The notes under the pieces are model-generated. The model worked only from the letters and a program-made list of their open reading frames with translations. It was not told the origin of the DNA and made no database searches. Position numbers and translations under genes: made by a program. Positions 1 to 7,947 of a DNA stretch of 12,303 nt are shown in pieces. This DNA is from Chloroflexota bacterium. Its GTDB lineage: Bacteria > Chloroflexota > Anaerolineae > 4572-78. Numbering within the stretch: the stretch's first letter is position 1; each line of letters opens with the position of its first letter. The stretch lies in NCBI GenBank assembly GCA_024278725.1, contig JAJRSQ010000125.1:1-12303 (forward strand). Reading direction: 5' to 3'.

Positions 1-1
1 C

Positions 2-115
2 TCCGATGATGGCAACTCGGCGGAAGTCCCGGTGTTGCTGGGACCTGATGGCGACAAAGAAGAACTGATGAAGCTCATCAAACGCGATGGTAAATGGTAT
101 CTATCCAGTTTTTAG
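2..115 (+). CDS. C-terminal fragment of a DUF4878/NTF2-like (lumazine-binding-like) protein, 5' end outside window
   Basis: The frame is open from the window edge to TAG at 113-115 and encodes 37 residues ending in LIKRDGKWYLSSF. An ending of the form 'hydrophobic-K-x-D-G-K-W-x-hydrophobic-xx-F' is typical of the last two beta-strands of DUF4878/NTF2-fold domains, often found in bacterial lipoproteins. The acidic stretch before it (PDGDKEELMKLIKRDGKW) fits the preceding strand and turn. Only the C-terminus is visible, so a signal peptide or lipobox cannot be checked. It is convergent with the large regulator at 153-3185, separated by 37 nt with no strong terminator. That the frame is a real coding end is fairly sure; the family call is by motif shape only. 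Confidence 0.6.
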   Translation, partial: SDDGNSAEVPVLLGPDGDKEELMKLIKRDGKWYLSSF

Positions 116-152
116 CGTAGATTGAAATTGCAGGGGCGACCGCGAGTGTTGC

Positions 153-3100
153 CTATTCCTCCAGCACCCGCGATACAATCGCCTGCCGGTCTGCCGATTC
201 TGCTTCGGCGCGGCAGGCGATGCGCGTTTCTGCGTCCACCGATGCGGTAATCTGCCGAAAATAGTCGTCGATTTTCTGCGTCTGCTCTTTCCCCAAATTT
301 TGCCGATGTAACAGCCACCCAAAAATTACCAGCGCCTGCCGCATATTGCCCAAATTGTTTTGCAATTCCGCCCACGCCATCAATCCGGCTGCCATCCACT
401 GTGAGGCATCCAGCGTCAGCGTCAAGCGGAGCGCGCGCCGCAAATGGAACTTTGCCTGCGGCACATCATTCAATTGCCGGTTCAATTTGCTCAGCGCAAT
501 CAGCGTGCCCACCATTGATTGCCGGTCGCCCGCGTCGCGGCTGAGGGCAAAACTCTGTTCCGTGAATGTTCGCGCTGCTTGCAAATCGCCCTGCGCCAGC
601 GACACTTCTCCCAGATATGCCAGCGCCGCCGAAATACCGTGCCGATAGTTGAGCTTTCGGTATTGCGCCAGACTATCTTCAAAGATGAGACGAGCCTGCG
701 AAAAATTGCCCTGCACCTGCTCAAGCGCACCTAAATTGATGGTGACTTTTGCCACGCCGTGTGCGTCCCCCAACTGCTGCGAGAGTGCCAGACTTTCCAC
801 ATAATACTCTTTCGCGCGGTCATAATCTGCGGACGTTTCACATATGGCATTTGCCATGCTGCACAATGCCTGCGCGAGTTCAAACGGAGTATCGGCTTGC
901 CGCGCCGCCGTTGCCGCCCGTTGGAAATGTTGTATCGCCACCGGAAAATCACCCTGCCAGTAAGCCACTCGCCCGGAAAGGTCGTGCGCAATGGACAACT
1001 CTCGGAGTGCGGATTCCGCTTCAAGCGCGTCGATACACTTTATAAGTGCCGTTTTTGTGACATCATACTCCGCCAACCAGGCGGAAAATTCGGCGGCGAA
1101 CAAACGAAGCCGGGCAATCAACAGCGCCGGCGCGTTGGCTGTGAACATGGCATGCATGGCGTTTCGCATCCGGCGTTTGCCCTCATGCATGCGCCCCCGT
1201 TTCCACAAAAACAGATAAAAACTCTCCGCGGCGGTATTGATGAGGTGTACCGCCTGATTTTCCACCGCCCATGTCCATGCCGCACCAATATTTTCCAGCG
1301 CCATTTCGATGTCCGCTTCCGCGATGGTGGATCCTGCGCCCCGCAGTTGCGCTTCCCGCTGCCGGAGAAAATCGGTGTAAAATTTACTGTGCCGCCGTTG
1401 TGCCGCATGCGCCAATTCGGGGGATGCCGCCAGCTTTTCGGCGGTAAATTGTTTGAGCAGCGGATGCATGTCGAGCCGGTCGTGGTCGGCGTGGGTGGTC
1501 AAAAAAGAGGCGTCCATCAGCGCCAGCAGATGGTGCGGCGCGCATTGCGTCACCGCGGTCGCCGCTTTTTGGCTGAAGGGGGCATGGAACACCGCCAGTT
1601 GTTGCAGCGTCTTTTGTTCCTTCGGCGACAAAAGCGCCCACGAATGGTCGAAAATCACCCGCAGGTTGTGATGCCGCGTCGGGCGGTCGTGCGTATGGGC
1701 TTCCAGAAAATCGAGGTCGGCTTCAATGCCGGCGGCGATGTCCGCGCATGAAAGCATTCGCACCCATGCCGCCGCGAGTTCCAGCCCCAGCGGCAACCCG
1801 CCCACCAACCGGCAGATGCGCGTGATGGCGGTCACATCGGCGGGGGTGGGGGAAAATGTAGGTTTGACGCGGTGCGCGGATTGCACAAAGAGCCGCACCG
1901 CATCCGATTGCGCGGCGGCGGGGTCATTCGGGGGGGGATTTGCCAGCCCCTGCACCGGAAACACCCATTCGTCGCGCAGGTTCAACCGTTGGCGCGTGGT
2001 TGACAGCAGGGTGATTAATGGTGCTTCCGCCATCAGCCGCCGGATGAATTCTGTGGCGGTGTGGGGCAGGTGTTCAAAATTATCCAGCACCAGCAGCAAT
2101 TCTTTTTCGCGCAGAAAATCGAGCAGCGAAGCTTCTGGGGCGGCGTCATCCACCGTTGTCTGAAAAATGTGAGCGATGGCGTACACAATTTCATTCACTG
2201 CATGCAACTGTTCGAGCGGTACAAAATACGCGCCGTGCAGAAAATTCGAGCGTTCGCGGCGGGCGGTTTCGAGCGCGAGCCGGGTTTTGCCGATGCCCCC
2301 GGGACCGGTCAGGGTGAGCAGGCGGCAGTCATCGGCGGCGAGGCGGTGGTGAATTTCCGCCAGTTCCGTTTCCCGCCCCACAAAGGGGGTGGGTTGCGGC
2401 GGCAGGGTGGCGGCGGGGACGGCATCCATCGTCAAAATGCGTTCATAAAGCGCCACGGTGCGCGGATGGGGGTCAACCCCCAATTCTTCGTCCAGCACGG
2501 CGGCGCAGGTATGATATTGTTTGATTGCCGCCGAGCGCTGCCCGTTCAACGCCAGCAGGCGCATCGCGGTGCGGTGCGCTTCCTCTTGCAGGGGGTCAAT
2601 TGCCAGCAAGCTCATCACCGCTTCAATTGCCGCGGATAAATTCCCCGTTTGCATGTAATGCGCCACCAATATGCGCAATCCCTCCAGTGCGCTGTGGCGC
2701 ACCTGTTCCCGCGTCAGCGACGACCATTCCTCAAAACCTAAACTGTGGCGGATGTGAAATCCCGCCAGAAAATCGCCCCGGTAGAGCGCCACCGCGCCCG
2801 TCAGATGCGCCGCCATCTCAGCCGTCATGGTTTTATCCGCTCGATAATGGCGCTGTGCGGCGTGAATCGTGTCCATTAATGCGGCGCTGTCCACCCACGC
2901 ATCACCATCGGCATTGAAGGAAACGGTGTGGCGGGTGATGGTCACAAAATCCGGCAGGTGTTTGCGCAGGCTGGAGAGAACCACCCGCAGATTGCCCATC
3001 GCCTGCGCCTGCGGGCGGGCATCCCACAGCAGGGCGGCAAGCGATTCGCGGGCGTGGGTGCGTCGGGTGTGGGCAAGATATGCCAGCAGCGCGACGGCTT

Positions 3101-3185
3101 TGCGGGAGGCGAGTTTTTTCACGGGGGTAGCGTGATATTGAATTGAGACATCGCCCAGCAGGCGAATTTTGAGTGCGGGAGGCAT
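153..3185 (-). CDS. AfsR/SARP-type regulator: winged helix + BTAD + NB-ARC-like ATPase + TPR
   Basis: A 1010-residue cytoplasmic regulator. Residues 5-95 are an OmpR/PhoB-like winged helix of the SARP type (KIRLLGDVSI, then the LASRKAVALLAYLA and LWDARP...NLRVVLSSLRKHL elements). Residues 98-252 are a bacterial transcriptional activation domain, recognisable by YRGDFLAGF, 'SLGFEEW' and the end LGVDPHPRTVALYERIL. Residues 268-480 are an AAA/NB-ARC-like ATPase: FVGRE at 268-272, Walker A GPGGIGKT at 294-301, Walker B LLLVLDNFE at 363-371, a sensor-like STTRQRL at 395-401 and GGLPLGLELAA at 462-472. Residues 730-960 are about six TPRs (AKEYYVESLALSQQLGD, ARLIFEDSLAQYRKL). The family couples nucleotide binding, and probably ligand or partner binding by the TPRs, to promoter activation. 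There is no LuxR-type C-terminal HTH, so DNA binding must be N-terminal. The ATG at 3185 starts directly at the winged helix, but no good Shine-Dalgarno sequence precedes it. The target is unknown, and neighbouring genes do not identify one. Confidence 0.93.
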   Translation of the reverse strand: MPPALKIRLLGDVSIQYHATPVKKLASRKAVALLAYLAHTRRTHARESLAALLWDARPQAQAMGNLRVVLSSLRKHLPDFVTITRHTVSFNADGDAWVDSAALMDTIHAAQRHYRADKTMTAEMAAHLTGAVALYRGDFLAGFHIRHSLGFEEWSSLTREQVRHSALEGLRILVAHYMQTGNLSAAIEAVMSLLAIDPLQEEAHRTAMRLLALNGQRSAAIKQYHTCAAVLDEELGVDPHPRTVALYERILTMDAVPAATLPPQPTPFVGRETELAEIHHRLAADDCRLLTLTGPGGIGKTRLALETARRERSNFLHGAYFVPLEQLHAVNEIVYAIAHIFQTTVDDAAPEASLLDFLREKELLLVLDNFEHLPHTATEFIRRLMAEAPLITLLSTTRQRLNLRDEWVFPVQGLANPPPNDPAAAQSDAVRLFVQSAHRVKPTFSPTPADVTAITRICRLVGGLPLGLELAAAWVRMLSCADIAAGIEADLDFLEAHTHDRPTRHHNLRVIFDHSWALLSPKEQKTLQQLAVFHAPFSQKAATAVTQCAPHHLLALMDASFLTTHADHDRLDMHPLLKQFTAEKLAASPELAHAAQRRHSKFYTDFLRQREAQLRGAGSTIAEADIEMALENIGAAWTWAVENQAVHLINTAAESFYLFLWKRGRMHEGKRRMRNAMHAMFTANAPALLIARLRLFAAEFSAWLAEYDVTKTALIKCIDALEAESALRELSIAHDLSGRVAYWQGDFPVAIQHFQRAATAARQADTPFELAQALCSMANAICETSADYDRAKEYYVESLALSQQLGDAHGVAKVTINLGALEQVQGNFSQARLIFEDSLAQYRKLNYRHGISAALAYLGEVSLAQGDLQAARTFTEQSFALSRDAGDRQSMVGTLIALSKLNRQLNDVPQAKFHLRRALRLTLTLDASQWMAAGLMAWAELQNNLGNMRQALVIFGWLLHRQNLGKEQTQKIDDYFRQITASVDAETRIACRAEAESADRQAIVSRVLEE

Positions 3186-3413
3186 CGGTTGGTTGCAATC
3201 CGTTTTTTAAACGATTTCTGAACGTTCGCACAATACAATCAATGTGACGGGTCGTATTTTTCTTTTTTGAAGAGGGATAACAGCGCACGAAGTTTATGGA
3301 CGCGGGTTTCGCGCCGTCTCAGCGGAAGCCGGTGTTTGCCCGTGTCTGAAAATCCTGTTTTAAGTTGAAGAGATATTATAGCAAAAATCGGTATCGACGT
3401 AAAAGATGCTCAC
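3186..3413. other. Gene-free stretch upstream of the SARP-like regulator
   Basis: These 228 bases hold no credible ORF on either strand. They must contain the promoter of the leftward regulator. The best minus-strand candidate is a weak TTGTGC/TTAAAA pair 17 nt apart near 3199-3232, which I do not consider reliable. A perfect 8-bp palindrome, GAACGTTC, lies at about 3220-3227, and a small CGTTT/AAACG hairpin lies at about 3201-3213. Either could be an operator, but nothing in the sequence proves it. Confidence 0.4.
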
Positions 3414-3632
3414 GGGCGAAGCAGGGCTGTTGCAAAGTCGCTTGACAAACAATACTTTGCGCAGGAAATGTAGTAGGGGGCACGCTGCAGCGTGCCCCCT
3501 ACGACGCCACCGATTTTCGTTAAAACCGGAAGAAAGTGCGTAAGAGCGGCTCGCAAATCGCCCCTGCGGCGTGAAATCATGAAAACCGGCAACCTTAAAA
3601 TTTACTTTGCAACAGCCGTGATGGGCGAAGCA
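3414..3632. mobile_element. Putative MITE-like non-autonomous element with 14-bp inverted repeats
   Basis: GGCTGTTGCAAAGT at 3425-3438 is repeated as its exact reverse complement ACTTTGCAACAGCC at 3604-3617. The two perfect 14-bp inverted repeats bound about 193 bp that contain no convincing gene. Just outside them the decamer GGGCGAAGCA occurs as a direct repeat, at 3414-3423 (1 nt before the left repeat) and 3623-3632 (5 nt after the right repeat). It is not flush, so it is an imperfect candidate for a target duplication. The core CTGTTGCAAA is also the core of IS6-family (IS26/IS257) terminal repeats, so mobilisation by an IS6-like transposase is conceivable, though other families have similar ends. 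A 30-bp palindrome lies inside. The right end abuts the ribosome binding site of the gene at 3644. Confidence 0.5.
3473..3502. repeat. Perfect 30-bp palindrome (REP-like)
   Basis: The left arm GTAGGGGGCACGCTG (3473-3487) is followed without a loop by its exact reverse complement (3488-3502). With one mismatch the symmetry reaches 3470-3505. GC-rich palindromes beginning GTAGGGG and ending CCCCTAC recur as dispersed repeats in many environmental bacterial genomes, so this is probably one copy of a REP-like or palindromic-MITE family. It lacks a T-tract on either strand, so it is not a canonical intrinsic terminator, although it could form a very stable cruciform or RNA hairpin upstream of the small-protein gene. 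Confidence 0.85.
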
Positions 3633-3643
3633 TGGAGTGAGGT

Positions 3644-3847
3644 ATGCAAAATAGTTTGTCGCACAAGCGGCGGAAATACCGGGCGTATATTTTGCGGTTG
3701 TGGTGCAACGGCGATGACCATAGCTGGCGGGTCGCGCTGGAGAATATTCACTCCGGCGAACAGAAGCGTTTTTCATCGCTGAAGAAATTAATGGTGTTTT
3801 TGGATAAGGAAGCCATCGGGCACGATATGCAGGAGGAAAAAGAATGA
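3644..3847 (+). CDS. Small conserved-looking protein (67 aa), translationally coupled to the exoprotein
   Basis: This encodes a 67-residue basic-to-acidic protein with no signal peptide or membrane segment. The central part, residues 13-54, reads YRAYILRLWCNGDDHSWRV, then ALENIHSGEQKRFSSLKKLMVFL. It has the pattern 'YILRLW...WR.ALE...TGE...F.SL..L..FL' that I recall from small uncharacterised Chloroflexota proteins; that recollection cannot be checked here. The likely fold is a short antiparallel sheet followed by an amphipathic helix. GGAG at 3634-3637 lies 6 nt before the ATG. The stop overlaps the start of the next gene in an ATGA (3844-3847), and AGGAGG for that gene lies inside this one. 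It is therefore probably co-transcribed with the exoprotein and could help its expression, folding or export, but no function is known. The putative mobile element ends 11 nt upstream of the start. Confidence 0.75.
   Translation: MQNSLSHKRRKYRAYILRLWCNGDDHSWRVALENIHSGEQKRFSSLKKLMVFLDKEAIGHDMQEEKE
3831..3846 (+). promoter_or_regulatory. Consensus Shine-Dalgarno for the exoprotein, inside the upstream gene
   Basis: AGGAGG at 3831-3836 lies 7 nt before the ATG at 3844. It fixes the start of the large secreted protein and lies in the last codons of the small gene, which ends in the overlapping TGA. This is an arrangement expected for translational coupling. Confidence 0.85.
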
Positions 3848-6800
3848 AACATCGAATGGGTCAATTATTGAGTGTTGTCGGTTTGACGACGGCACTGTTG
3901 GTAGCGCTGGCAGTGGTCGGATTTGCGGGCGTTGCGCAAAGCTGGCATTTTTTGGGCGGCACACCCGGCATTGTCCCGGCGAGCGTGAACGCCACCACCA
4001 GCGTTGCGATTGACAGCAACGGCACACCGTACATTGCATTTGTGGATGCCGGCAATGGCGAAAAAGCCACCGTGATGAAATATACCGGCGGCGCGTGGAC
4101 AACCGTCGGGAGCGCGGGATTTTCGCCGGGAACAGTGAATGATGTGCAGTTGGCAATCACCGGCACAACTGTGTATGCGCTGTATCGCAATGGTTCCGGT
4201 GGTCTCACGGTGGATACTTTCAATGGCTCGACGTGGCAGCATGTGGTCTCTGCCACCATCAATAGCGGCAACGGGCAATATCCCAGCTTCGCGCTGTATG
4301 GCAATGAGATTTTTGTGGCGTACAAAGATTGGTCGAATGGCAAGAAGTTGACGGTCATGCACTTCGATGGCACGAATTGGTCGCCGTTGGGGGGCAGCCC
4401 CGGCGTTTCTGCCGCCGAAATGTATAATTCGAGCATTGCCGTGGACAGCAATACGGGCACGGTATATGTGGTCTATGACAATTATTCATCTTTGACGATG
4501 ATGAAATACACGGGGGGGGCGTGGTCGGTGGTTTCCACAAATTTTACGCTGGGGGGTTTTGCCAATGTGAAAGTGGACAGCACGGGCGCACCGGTGGTTG
4601 TATTCCGGGATAAGAGTTCCGGTGTGATAGGGCAAGCTTCTGTGATGAGATACGTCGGCGGGGCATGGTCTTCCGTGGGGAGCGAGGGTTTCAGTGGCGG
4701 CTTTGCATATACCCCCCGGCTCGCCATCGGGTTGAGCGACCGGCTTTTTGTGGCGTTTGCGGATGTGGCAGCCGGCACAAAAATATCGGTGATGGAGTTT
4801 GATACCGGCACCGGCGCGTGGCAATATGTCGGCAATCGCGGGGCATCGGTGGGGGATATTGACACGGGGAGCGTTTCTATTGCGGTACGCCCTGACAGCA
4901 TTGTGCCGGTCATCGGATTTATGGACAATGGGCTGGGGAAAGAGATTGCCGCCATGCAACTCGGCTCAAATGTTGCACCGGTGGGCGTGGATGATACGGC
5001 GTCGGTGCCGGATAGCGCGCCATCCACCCTGTTGCCGTTGGAGAACGATTCCGACACGGACGGCGACTATCTGCGGGTGGGCGGTATCATCACCGCGCCC
5101 CTGCACGGGACGGCGGCGATTAGCGGCTATACCCAAATTGTGTACACCCCCACCACCGGTTACGTCGGCGCGGATTCGCTGGGCTATATTGTCTCCGATG
5201 GTGCGCTCACCGATACCGCCACGGTCGCCATCACGGTGTTTGGGGCAAATAATGCTCCCGTCGGCGTGGATGATTCCGTCGTCACCGATGAAGAGATTGC
5301 ACTGACCTTTTCGCCCATCGCCAACGACACCGATTCGGATGGAAATCCGTTGTCGGTCACCGGGGTGACGAATGGCAAACACGGTACGGCGAGCATCAGC
5401 GGCGCGACGCAGGTGGTTTACACCCCAACCACCAATTTTTACGGCATTGACCGGCTGAAGTATGTGGTCAGCGACGGTAGTTTGACCGACACCGCCACCA
5501 TCACCGTGACGGTGAATCCCGTCAATGACGCGCCGAGAATCATCTCGCCGACGTGGCAGGCGCTCACCGGAACGGGTTTTTCGGGCGGCAGTTACGTCAA
5601 CATGGCAATTGACCACAACGGGACACCCTATATTGCGTATATAGATTCGAGCTACAACCTGCTGGTGAAACAATATACCGGCGGCGCGTGGGTTTCCGTG
5701 GGGGCTACGGTGGCATCTCCGGGCGGAATCATCCCGCTCGATTTTGCCTTCAGCAAACAGGGTGTGCCCTATGTGGCGTACCGGGACACATCGAACAATT
5801 TATTGACGGTGAAAAAATATACCGGCAGTGCGTGGACGACGGTCGGCACGGCGGCGCGCTCGTCCGGAAACAACGTGATTGTCTCGGACATGGTCTTGGG
5901 GTTCAACTATGCGGATGAACCGCTGGTGGCATACAACGACGGCGCTTTGTATCTGGATCGATTCAACGGTACGGCGTGGGTGACGGATTCAAGCTATCCG
6001 GGCGGCTTCTCTCTCGGGCTGGCGCTGAACAGCGCGGATGTCGCCTATGTTGCCATACGGGACCCGGGGCAAAGCTTCAAGCTATCTGTGCTGGAAAACA
6101 GCAACGGGAGCTTTTCTCCGGTCGGTGCGCCGGGCTTTTCAGATGACGCTGTGCTGCAACCGAAGGTTGAATTGGACAACAACGATGTGCCCTTCATTTC
6201 ATTTATCGATAATTCTACCATCACCAAAACGCTGAAGGTGATGACGTTGAGCGGCGGCACATGGGTTCCCGTCGGCGACTCTTTGGCGGATGATGTGATT
6301 GCGGCGGGGATTGCGATGAGCAATGGCGGCATTCCCACGGTGATGTATGTCACCGGGGCGTCTCAGTTGCGCGTCAAGCAATTTTTCAATGGCGCGTGGT
6401 CAACCGTCCTCTCCGATACTACCGGTATTTATGCGTCGGAATTGGCTTTCAGCCCCAATGACCAACTGTATATTTACGCTGATAGCGGTGCCAACGTGGC
6501 AAAAATGAACGCCACCGATGTCACTGCTACCGCCGTCACCATGGATGAAGACGGCGCGCCCACCCCCTTCAGCTTTGACACCAACGTTTTTGACGCCGAT
6601 AACGATGCGCTCACCTGGACCATCACTGTTCCGCCCGCCAACGGGATGGCGGTCGGCGGAACGACGCCGGTTTACACCCCCACGGCGAATTACAACGGTT
6701 CCGACACGTTCACCGCGCAGGTGAGTGACGGCGCACTGACCGATGCCGTGATGGTCACCGTCACCATCAACCCGCAAAATGACCCGCCGTTTGCGGTGGA

Positions 6801-7923
6801 TGATACCCTTCCCGCGCAGGAAGATGTAACCGAGCTTCTGGACGTGCTGGGGAATGATTCGGATGTGGACGGACAATCCCTTGCCATTACCTCGGTGGGG
6901 ACGGCAACACACGGTGCGGTGTCGATTGCTGCCGGTCTCTATATCTATTACATCCCCGACGCCAATTACAACGGCACGGACACCTTCACCTATATTGCCT
7001 CGGATGGCGCGCTGACCGCCACCGCCACCACTACCGTGACCGTTTCCCCGGTGAACGACGCGCCCGTTGCGATAGATGATCTCGTCAACGGTTCGGACAG
7101 CAATCCCATCACCATTTCGCCATTGGACAACGACAGCGATGTTGATGGCGATACCCTTTCGGTGATGAGCGTTTCCGGCGCGCTGAACGGCACGGCGAAC
7201 ATCGTCGGCACGACGCAGATAGTTTATACCCCCACCATCGGCTATTCCGGCTCGGAAATTTTGACCTATGTCGCCTCGGATGGCGCGCTCACCGATACCG
7301 CCTCCATCACGGTGAACATCACCGCCAACCAGCCGCCCGTTGCGGTGGACGATACCGCTGCCACCGATGAAGACCTCGTCGTGACCATCTCGCCGCTCGG
7401 CAACGACAGCGACCCCAACGGCGACCCGCTCACCATCAGCGCGGTGGGCGCGCCCGCGAACGGTGCGGTGAGCATCAGCGGCACAACGCAACTGGTCTAC
7501 ACGCCCAACCTCAATTTTTATGGGGATGATGTGTTCATGGTCACCGTCTCGGACGGGACTTTGACGGACTCGGCGGCGGTCACGGTCACCGTGGCGAGCA
7601 TCAATGACGCGCCCGTTGCGGTGGGTGATACCGCCGTCACCGACGAAGACTTCGCCGTGACCATCTCGCCGCTGGGGAACGACAGCGACGTTGACGGCGA
7701 CCCGCTCGCCATCAGCGCGGTGGGCACGCCCGCGAATGGCGCAGTGAGCATCAGCGGCACGACGCAACTGGTCTACACCCCCACCATCGGCTATTTCGGC
7801 GGCGATACCTTCAGCTATATCGTCTCCGACGGCTCACTGACTGCCACCGCTTCCATTTTCGTGACGGTGCAGCAAACAGCCCCGCCAATGATGTACGTTT
7901 ATTTGCCGCTGGTATTGAAATAA
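3844..7923 (+). CDS. Large secreted protein: two beta-propellers, seven bacterial Ig-like repeats, C-terminal YLPLVLK
   Basis: A 1359-residue exported protein. Residues 1-31 are a signal peptide (KHR, then a hydrophobic core and GFAGVAQS). Residues 33-375 are seven imperfect repeats of the form '.VAID..GTPYIAF.D......VMKYTGGAW..VG', read as a seven-bladed propeller; WHFLGG at 34-39 would supply the closing strand of blade 7. Residues 378-558 are two Big_9/cadherin-like domains (APVGVDD..., NDSDTDGD, VYTPTTGY.G.D, YIVSDGALTDTATV). Residues 567-890 are a second seven-repeat propeller, again beginning with the closing strand (TWQALTG). Residues 891-1343 are five more Ig-like domains with D-x-D-G-D acidic loops, probably calcium binding. 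The protein ends VYLPLVLK, with no LPXTG motif, membrane anchor or dockerin. It probably acts outside the cell or on its surface in adhesion or glycan/protein binding. No catalytic motif was seen, so its ligand is unknown. Confidence 0.92.
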   Translation: MKHRMGQLLSVVGLTTALLVALAVVGFAGVAQSWHFLGGTPGIVPASVNATTSVAIDSNGTPYIAFVDAGNGEKATVMKYTGGAWTTVGSAGFSPGTVNDVQLAITGTTVYALYRNGSGGLTVDTFNGSTWQHVVSATINSGNGQYPSFALYGNEIFVAYKDWSNGKKLTVMHFDGTNWSPLGGSPGVSAAEMYNSSIAVDSNTGTVYVVYDNYSSLTMMKYTGGAWSVVSTNFTLGGFANVKVDSTGAPVVVFRDKSSGVIGQASVMRYVGGAWSSVGSEGFSGGFAYTPRLAIGLSDRLFVAFADVAAGTKISVMEFDTGTGAWQYVGNRGASVGDIDTGSVSIAVRPDSIVPVIGFMDNGLGKEIAAMQLGSNVAPVGVDDTASVPDSAPSTLLPLENDSDTDGDYLRVGGIITAPLHGTAAISGYTQIVYTPTTGYVGADSLGYIVSDGALTDTATVAITVFGANNAPVGVDDSVVTDEEIALTFSPIANDTDSDGNPLSVTGVTNGKHGTASISGATQVVYTPTTNFYGIDRLKYVVSDGSLTDTATITVTVNPVNDAPRIISPTWQALTGTGFSGGSYVNMAIDHNGTPYIAYIDSSYNLLVKQYTGGAWVSVGATVASPGGIIPLDFAFSKQGVPYVAYRDTSNNLLTVKKYTGSAWTTVGTAARSSGNNVIVSDMVLGFNYADEPLVAYNDGALYLDRFNGTAWVTDSSYPGGFSLGLALNSADVAYVAIRDPGQSFKLSVLENSNGSFSPVGAPGFSDDAVLQPKVELDNNDVPFISFIDNSTITKTLKVMTLSGGTWVPVGDSLADDVIAAGIAMSNGGIPTVMYVTGASQLRVKQFFNGAWSTVLSDTTGIYASELAFSPNDQLYIYADSGANVAKMNATDVTATAVTMDEDGAPTPFSFDTNVFDADNDALTWTITVPPANGMAVGGTTPVYTPTANYNGSDTFTAQVSDGALTDAVMVTVTINPQNDPPFAVDDTLPAQEDVTELLDVLGNDSDVDGQSLAITSVGTATHGAVSIAAGLYIYYIPDANYNGTDTFTYIASDGALTATATTTVTVSPVNDAPVAIDDLVNGSDSNPITISPLDNDSDVDGDTLSVMSVSGALNGTANIVGTTQIVYTPTIGYSGSEILTYVASDGALTDTASITVNITANQPPVAVDDTAATDEDLVVTISPLGNDSDPNGDPLTISAVGAPANGAVSISGTTQLVYTPNLNFYGDDVFMVTVSDGTLTDSAAVTVTVASINDAPVAVGDTAVTDEDFAVTISPLGNDSDVDGDPLAISAVGTPANGAVSISGTTQLVYTPTIGYFGGDTFSYIVSDGSLTATASIFVTVQQTAPPMMYVYLPLVLK
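7330..7872 (+). repeat. Tandem duplication of the last two Ig-like domains (276-bp period)
   Basis: The sixth and seventh Ig-like domains (residues 1163-1251 and 1254-1343) align at a constant offset of 92 residues. They remain very similar at the DNA level, including shared runs such as GTGACCATCTCGCCGCT and GTGAGCATCAGCGGCAC. The other domains in the protein are clearly more diverged, so this is the youngest duplication in the array. Confidence 0.85.
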
Positions 7924-7947
7924 AATCAAACCAATGCAACACACAAA

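Noticed and set aside
135..153. GGCGAC/GTTGCC hairpin between the convergent first genes as a terminator
   Set aside because: Only six pairs with one wobble and no T-run on either strand, so too weak to call.
759..1751. 330-codon plus-strand ORF inside the SARP-like regulator
   Set aside because: It is antisense to clear TPR and ATPase coding sequence and gives an Arg/Cys-rich product with no domain.
3218..3230. GAACGTTC palindrome as a LexA/SOS box
   Set aside because: The Gram-positive SOS box needs CGAAC and GTTCG arms separated by four bases; here the half sites touch. It may be an operator of something else, but there is no evidence.
3360..3776. 138-codon minus-strand ORF across the putative mobile element
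   Set aside because: It spans the palindrome and both inverted repeats, overlaps the coding start of the small protein and has no ribosome site or domain. It is most likely a chance frame in repeat DNA.
6400..7767. 455-codon minus-strand ORF opposite the Ig-like domains
   Set aside because: It is a mirror of the repeated, GC-biased plus-strand coding sequence. The product is a low-complexity Arg/Gly/His-rich string, and the plus frame has clear domains and a signal peptide.
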